From positions 1 to 9,950 of the forward strand of contig DATBDN010000186.1 of NCBI GenBank assembly GCA_036269895.1: a stretch of 9,950 nucleotides of DNA, read 5' to 3'. Origin of the DNA: DATBDN01 sp036269895 (lineage in GTDB: Bacteria > Actinomycetota > Thermoleophilia > Solirubrobacterales > Thermoleophilaceae). This document shows, one piece after another, positions 6,976 through 9,950 of the stretch. Position 1 is the first letter of the stretch. The number at the start of each line of letters is the position of its first letter. The notes beneath the pieces were generated by a model. That model saw only the letters and a list, made by a program, of their open reading frames with translations. It searched no databases and was not told the DNA's origin. Both the position numbers and the translations under genes were made by a program.

Positions 6976-7826
6976 TCGAAGCAATCGTCATCCTGCTTCT
7001 CTGCCTCCTCGGCGCCGCGGTCGTGGTCGGTGCGATGTCGATCCGTGTCCTGCGCGAGTATGAGCGCGCCATCGTCTTCCGGCTCGGTCGCGTCATGAAC
7101 GAGCGCGGGCCGGGCCTGATCCTCCTGATGCCGGGGGTCGACCGCATGGTCAAGGTCAGCCTGCGCACGGTTACGCTCAGGATCCCCGCCCAGGACGTCA
7201 TCACGCGCGACAACGTTCCCGCGAAGGTCACGGCGGTCGCCTACTACCGCGTCATCGATGCGGGCAGGTCGGTCCTGGAGATCGAGGACGTGCAGGCTGC
7301 CACGTCGCAGATCGCGCAGACGACGCTGCGGTCGGTGCTCGGCAAGGTCGATCTCGATCAGCTGCTGTCCGAGCGCGAGCACCTCAACGAGCACCTTCAG
7401 CAGATCATCGACGACCAGACCGAGCCCTGGGGCGTCAAGGTCACGTCGGTCGAGATCAAGGACGTCGAGATCCCGGACCGGATGCAGCACGCAATCGCGC
7501 GCCAAGCCGAGGCCGAGCGCGAGCGGCGCGCGAAGGTGATCAACGCAGAGGGTGAGTTCCAGGCGTCCGCGCGACTGACCGACGCCGCCGAAGTCATCAG
7601 CCGCAATCCGGTCGCCATCCAGCTGCGCTACCTCCAGACGCTGATCGAGGTGAGCGGCAACCAGAGCTCGACGATCGTCTTCCCGTTGCCGATCGACGTC
7701 CTGCAGCCGCTGTTGCGCGAGGCCGAAGGCCGGCTCCCGGTCGAAGCCGGCTCCGGTCAGGAGCGGCTCGAGGAGGCGGCACCGGCGGCGCGGCTTTCAC
7801 CCGCTTCTCATCAGGCCAAGCGATAG
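6972..7826 (+). CDS. Slipin / stomatin-like SPFH (band 7) membrane protein
   Basis: This 284-residue protein has an N-terminal membrane anchor (about 2-22) and an SPFH domain (about 24-200), with the slipin hallmarks REYERAIVFRLGR at 28-40, GPGLILLMPGVDR at 47-58 and ATSQIAQTTLRSVLG at 110-124. A charged helix (AEAERERRAKVINAEGE, 179-195) follows, then the oligomerisation region with LRYLQTL at 218-224. The tail after about residue 255 is Ala/Glu/Pro-rich and not conserved in pattern. Slipins form membrane-bound oligomeric scaffolds that organise microdomains. The GTG start is fixed by the GTGA overlap with the NfeD gene, its usual genomic partner. The glycerophosphodiesterase gene begins eight bases after its stop, so all three are probably one transcript. 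Confidence 0.93.
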   Translation: MIEAIVILLLCLLGAAVVVGAMSIRVLREYERAIVFRLGRVMNERGPGLILLMPGVDRMVKVSLRTVTLRIPAQDVITRDNVPAKVTAVAYYRVIDAGRSVLEIEDVQAATSQIAQTTLRSVLGKVDLDQLLSEREHLNEHLQQIIDDQTEPWGVKVTSVEIKDVEIPDRMQHAIARQAEAERERRAKVINAEGEFQASARLTDAAEVISRNPVAIQLRYLQTLIEVSGNQSSTIVFPLPIDVLQPLLREAEGRLPVEAGSGQERLEEAAPAARLSPASHQAKR

Positions 7827-7834
7827 TCGTAGGG

Positions 7835-8491
7835 ATGAAGCGAGTCGGGCACGGCGGCGCCAGCGCCCTCGTTCGCGCGAACACCCTCGAGTCGTTCGAC
7901 GCGGCTCTGGCCATTGGCGTCGACATGATCGAGTTCGACGTCCGCGGCAATGGACGCGGGGAGCTGGTCCTGGCGCATACTCGCCTCGACCTGCGCCGCC
8001 CCGGCTGCCCGCGGCTCGACGATGCGCTGCTGCACCTCAGCGCGCCCCAGTTCGACGAGGTTGCGCTCAACCTGGACCTGAAGACCCCTCGCTGCGAAGC
8101 CGCCGTGGTCGATTCGATCGAGCGCTTCGGGTTGCACGACCGCGTCCTCGTCTCCTCGCAGGTGCCGTCGCTTCTGGATCGGGTTCGCGAGCTCGACGCG
8201 CGCGTGATGACCGGGATCTCCGTGGGTGGCCGCGCCTCGCGCTGGTGCCGGCGCTGGGGCGACTGGCGGGAGGCGGTCCTCGAGGCGATCGCGGCCGGCC
8301 GCTTCAGCTCGCTGATGGCGCAGCACGGGCTGATCGACCCGCACCTGATCCAGGCGGTCAAGGATCGCGGCGCCGAGATCTACGCCTGGACGGTCAACGA
8401 CCACCGCGCGATCACGCGCCTGGCCGCGCTCGGTGTCGACGGCGTGGTTACCAGCGATCCGCGCCTGTTCACGCTCGCGTCGCTCGACTAG
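7835..8491 (+). CDS. Glycerophosphodiester phosphodiesterase (GDPD) family protein
   Basis: This is a predicted TIM-barrel enzyme that cleaves glycerophosphodiesters, released by phospholipid turnover, to glycerol-3-phosphate and an alcohol. Its 218 residues make it a small member, with no signal peptide, so it is cytosolic. Visible family features: GHGGA at 5-9, ANTLESFDAALAIGVD at 15-30, metal-binding Glu33 and Asp35 in IEFDV, His48 in VLAHT, Asp81/Lys83 in NLDLK, and AWTVN at 184-188 near the C-terminus. Two canonical spots differ: the usual HRG is His6-Gly7-Gly8, and the usual HD is His48-Thr49. The ATG at 7835 has no properly spaced Shine-Dalgarno (AGGG abuts it), so translation may depend on ribosomes finishing the slipin gene eight bases upstream. 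The stop shares a CTAG with the convergent PPOX gene. The fold is confident, the substrate is not. Confidence 0.85.
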   Translation: MKRVGHGGASALVRANTLESFDAALAIGVDMIEFDVRGNGRGELVLAHTRLDLRRPGCPRLDDALLHLSAPQFDEVALNLDLKTPRCEAAVVDSIERFGLHDRVLVSSQVPSLLDRVRELDARVMTGISVGGRASRWCRRWGDWREAVLEAIAAGRFSSLMAQHGLIDPHLIQAVKDRGAEIYAWTVNDHRAITRLAALGVDGVVTSDPRLFTLASLD

Positions 8492-8904
8492 CTCGGCCGC
8501 CACGGTCGGCCGTGGTCCCACGCGTGCCAGCCGTCGATCTCGATCACGGCCTGCACGCGCGGCTCGTCGCGGCGCGGGTAGGCATTGCCGGTGTATTGAC
8601 GCGAGAGGCTGTCGATGCCATCGAGATCGGGGTCGTCCTCGAGCGAGACGACTCGGCCGGTCAACGTCACGTGGCGATACCAGTCGTCGTTGTCGAGGAC
8701 CGTCAGCGAGACGCGCGGGTCGCGCCGCAGGTGGTCAAGCCGCTTGCGGCTATCGGCCATGTTCACCAGCACGCGTCCGTCCTCCCACAGGTACCAGGTG
8801 GGCGCCGTGTGCGGCGCCCCGTCGTCCTCGAGCGTCCCGATCACCGACGGGTTCGGCTGCGCGAGAAAGTCGTCAAGTGCTTGCGGGAGGGGCGGCTTGG
8901 GCAT
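8488..8904 (-). CDS. PPOX-class (probably F420-dependent) oxidoreductase, Rv1155-like
   Basis: This 138-residue single-domain split-barrel protein belongs to the pyridoxamine-5'-phosphate-oxidase-like group. Typical parts are PSVIGTLEDDGAPHTAPTWY at 19-38 (first barrel strands), RVLVNMADSRKRLDHLRRDP at 44-63 with the basic cofactor-phosphate region at 52-56, VSLTVLD at 65-71 and HVTLTGRV at 78-85. In actinobacteria this subgroup mostly uses coenzyme F420, but FMN, or heme in related proteins, cannot be excluded by eye. Length is normal. ATG at 8904 is preceded by GGTAGGG seven bases or so upstream. The gene lies 33 bases downstream of the GH99-like gene on the same strand, so co-transcription is possible although no functional link is evident. 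Confidence 0.88.
   Translation of the reverse strand: MPKPPLPQALDDFLAQPNPSVIGTLEDDGAPHTAPTWYLWEDGRVLVNMADSRKRLDHLRRDPRVSLTVLDNDDWYRHVTLTGRVVSLEDDPDLDGIDSLSRQYTGNAYPRRDEPRVQAVIEIDGWHAWDHGRPWRPS
8500..8515. terminator. Small GC hairpin at the convergent 3' ends of GDPD and PPOX genes
   Basis: CCACGG-TCGG-CCGTGG is a perfect 6-bp stem with a 4-base loop, nine bases after the GDPD stop and inside the last codons of the PPOX gene. Its place between convergent genes would suit a two-way transcription terminator, but there is no T-run on either side, and short GC palindromes are common in DNA this rich in GC. Confidence 0.25.
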
Positions 8905-8937
8905 GTGGCCGCCCTACCCGTCTGTGTGTGAAGGCAA

Positions 8938-9950
8938 TCAGGGGCCGTTGTTGTGCAGCGCGTCCAGGTAGCCGCCGTAGCCCGATGCCGATGCCCACTC
9001 GTCAGCCGATTCGACGGCCGTCCCCTCGCCCCACTCGTTGAACGTGGTCACGAGCTGGAGCGGCGCGTTCGAGGCGACCATGTCGTGAACGTTCTGCTGG
9101 TAGCGCGCGAGGTCGCGCGGGAGGACCGGCGTGGCATCGTCCGCCTTGTAGAAGCCGGGACTGATCGCGTACGAGATGCCCGCCTGCGAGTCGGCGGCCT
9201 TCGCGGGCGAGTACTGGTGCCAGGCGTCGGGCTGGTTTGCGCAAGTCTTGAAGCCCGGGAAGATCTTCAGCACGATGTAGGCGCGAACGGTCGCGTTGGC
9301 CTGCGCCCAGCGGTCGACCATCCCGCAGGCGTCGTTGCCATCGGCATAGACGAAGACGACGAAGCGGCCGTTGATTCGGAAGAACGCCGGGTCGTTGCCG
9401 TAATGGTTGCGGATGTAGGCGAGGTCCGATGCGATCGCGTCGACCGTCGGGTCGCCCTGAGCCTCGGCTTCGTAATAGAGCGACCAGCGCACCGGGCTGC
9501 CGACCGCGCGGGTTGCCGAGAGCAGATCGGAGACGCGGGCGTCGGTGGGAGTGCCCTGGCCCCACCACGACGAGATGCCGACCTGGATGTGCGCGTAGCT
9601 GAACGCCTGAAGGTGCTGCTTGATGACCGATGGGGATGACGAGTCGTAATAGCCGAGCGTCGGGTGGTAGTGCGTGTAGGGGGTGATGCCCTTCTGCCTC
9701 CACGTGCCGGAGAACCAGGCGTAGTAGAAGGCGGCGCGCACCGGAAACGTCGGCTGGATGTCGCCGGCCGGCGGGGTACCGGGGTTGCCGCCGGTTGGCG
9801 ATGAGCCCCCGCCGCCGGATTGCGTGTTCCCGGGCAGCGGCGCGCCCTGTCGGACGACGGTGATGCGCGCGCTCCTGCAGTTGTTGCGCTCGCTCTTCTC
9901 GCGCAGCCGGTGGCGCGCGTCGGCGCACGCGCGGACGAACCAGCGGCCGG
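8938..9950 (-). CDS. GH99/WbsX-like glycosidase with N-terminal CARDB-like domain, partial (5' end beyond the window)
   Basis: The catalytic part (9741 to the stop at 8938, 267 residues) resembles GH99-like TIM-barrel glycosidases (endo-alpha-mannosidase and WbsX group): VRAAFYYAWF at the first strand, GISSWWGQG, RFVVFVYADG, and the C-terminal active-site-like motif TFNEWGEGTAVE with Asn235-Glu236 and Glu239 (numbered from the GTG at 9741). That GTG is not the true start. The frame is open from 9742 to the right edge, adding 69 residues: a Gly/Pro/Ser-rich linker preceded by FVRACADARHRLREKSE then RNNC, the typical end of a CARDB (Ig-like) domain. This suggests a large exported cell-surface or secreted enzyme, its signal peptide lying beyond the window. 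No start codon or promoter is visible here. The PPOX gene follows 33 bases downstream. Glycan substrate unknown. Confidence 0.82.
   Translation of the reverse strand, partial: GRWFVRACADARHRLREKSERNNCRSARITVVRQGAPLPGNTQSGGGGSSPTGGNPGTPPAGDIQPTFPVRAAFYYAWFSGTWRQKGITPYTHYHPTLGYYDSSSPSVIKQHLQAFSYAHIQVGISSWWGQGTPTDARVSDLLSATRAVGSPVRWSLYYEAEAQGDPTVDAIASDLAYIRNHYGNDPAFFRINGRFVVFVYADGNDACGMVDRWAQANATVRAYIVLKIFPGFKTCANQPDAWHQYSPAKAADSQAGISYAISPGFYKADDATPVLPRDLARYQQNVHDMVASNAPLQLVTTFNEWGEGTAVESADEWASASGYGGYLDALHNNGP

Noticed and set aside
9739..9741. GTG as the start of the GH99-like gene
   Set aside because: The codons before it continue the family pattern (QPTFP then VRAAFYY) and a CARDB-like segment, with no Shine-Dalgarno in front of the GTG.
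9002..9928. Minus-strand open frame of 308 codons across the GH99-like gene
   Set aside because: Out of frame with the conserved glycosidase and extremely Arg/Ala-rich; a shadow.

Overview
This is a dense stretch of high-GC chromosome, almost certainly from an actinobacterium. A large BTAD/SARP-type regulator fused to an ATPase, a TAP-like exported hydrolase and a PPOX-class (F420-type) oxidoreductase all fit Actinomycetota. The GDPD variant with a GHGGA start and the CARDB plus GH99/WbsX-like enzyme remind me of Thermoleophilia/Solirubrobacterales, but that finer placement is recall, not something the sequence proves. Eight genes and part of a ninth fill the window. No gap reaches 300 bases; the longest is the 159-base divergent region at 2687-2845. 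I saw no tRNA, rRNA, CRISPR array, insertion sequence or attachment site.

Left part (1-2845): a long minus-strand regulator with a winged-helix DNA-binding domain, a BTAD domain, a degenerate cyclase-like domain and a STAND/AAA-type ATPase. It is cut off at its C-terminus by a TAA, beyond which the same frame continues with family-like sequence to the window edge. It diverges from an exported alpha/beta hydrolase. The region between them holds a perfect 8-bp direct repeat at 11-bp spacing, the geometry that SARP regulators bind.

Middle (2846-6455): the exported TAP-like peptidase/hydrolase is followed after 23 bases by an M24B aminopeptidase P-like enzyme. Together they could form an exported-plus-cytosolic peptide-degrading pair. 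The M24 gene overlaps by 40 bases, tail to tail, a GH16-like protein whose catalytic E-x-D-x-x-E motif reads E-I-C-I-F-E.

Right-centre (6456-8491): a compact plus-strand operon of a short NfeD-family membrane protein, a slipin/SPFH (stomatin-like) protein with a GTGA start/stop overlap, and a small glycerophosphodiesterase 8 bases later. NfeD plus slipin is a known membrane-microdomain pair; the added phospholipid-turnover enzyme is the less usual member.

Right end (8488-9950): two minus-strand genes, a PPOX-class oxidoreductase and, upstream of it, a GH99/WbsX-like glycosidase. The glycosidase has no real start in the window: its frame stays open to the right edge through a Gly/Pro/Ser linker into the end of a CARDB-like domain. 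I see no strong case for a wholly new multi-gene system here. The best leads are the interrupted regulator, its putative operator, the altered active sites of GH16 and GDPD, and the CARDB fusion.
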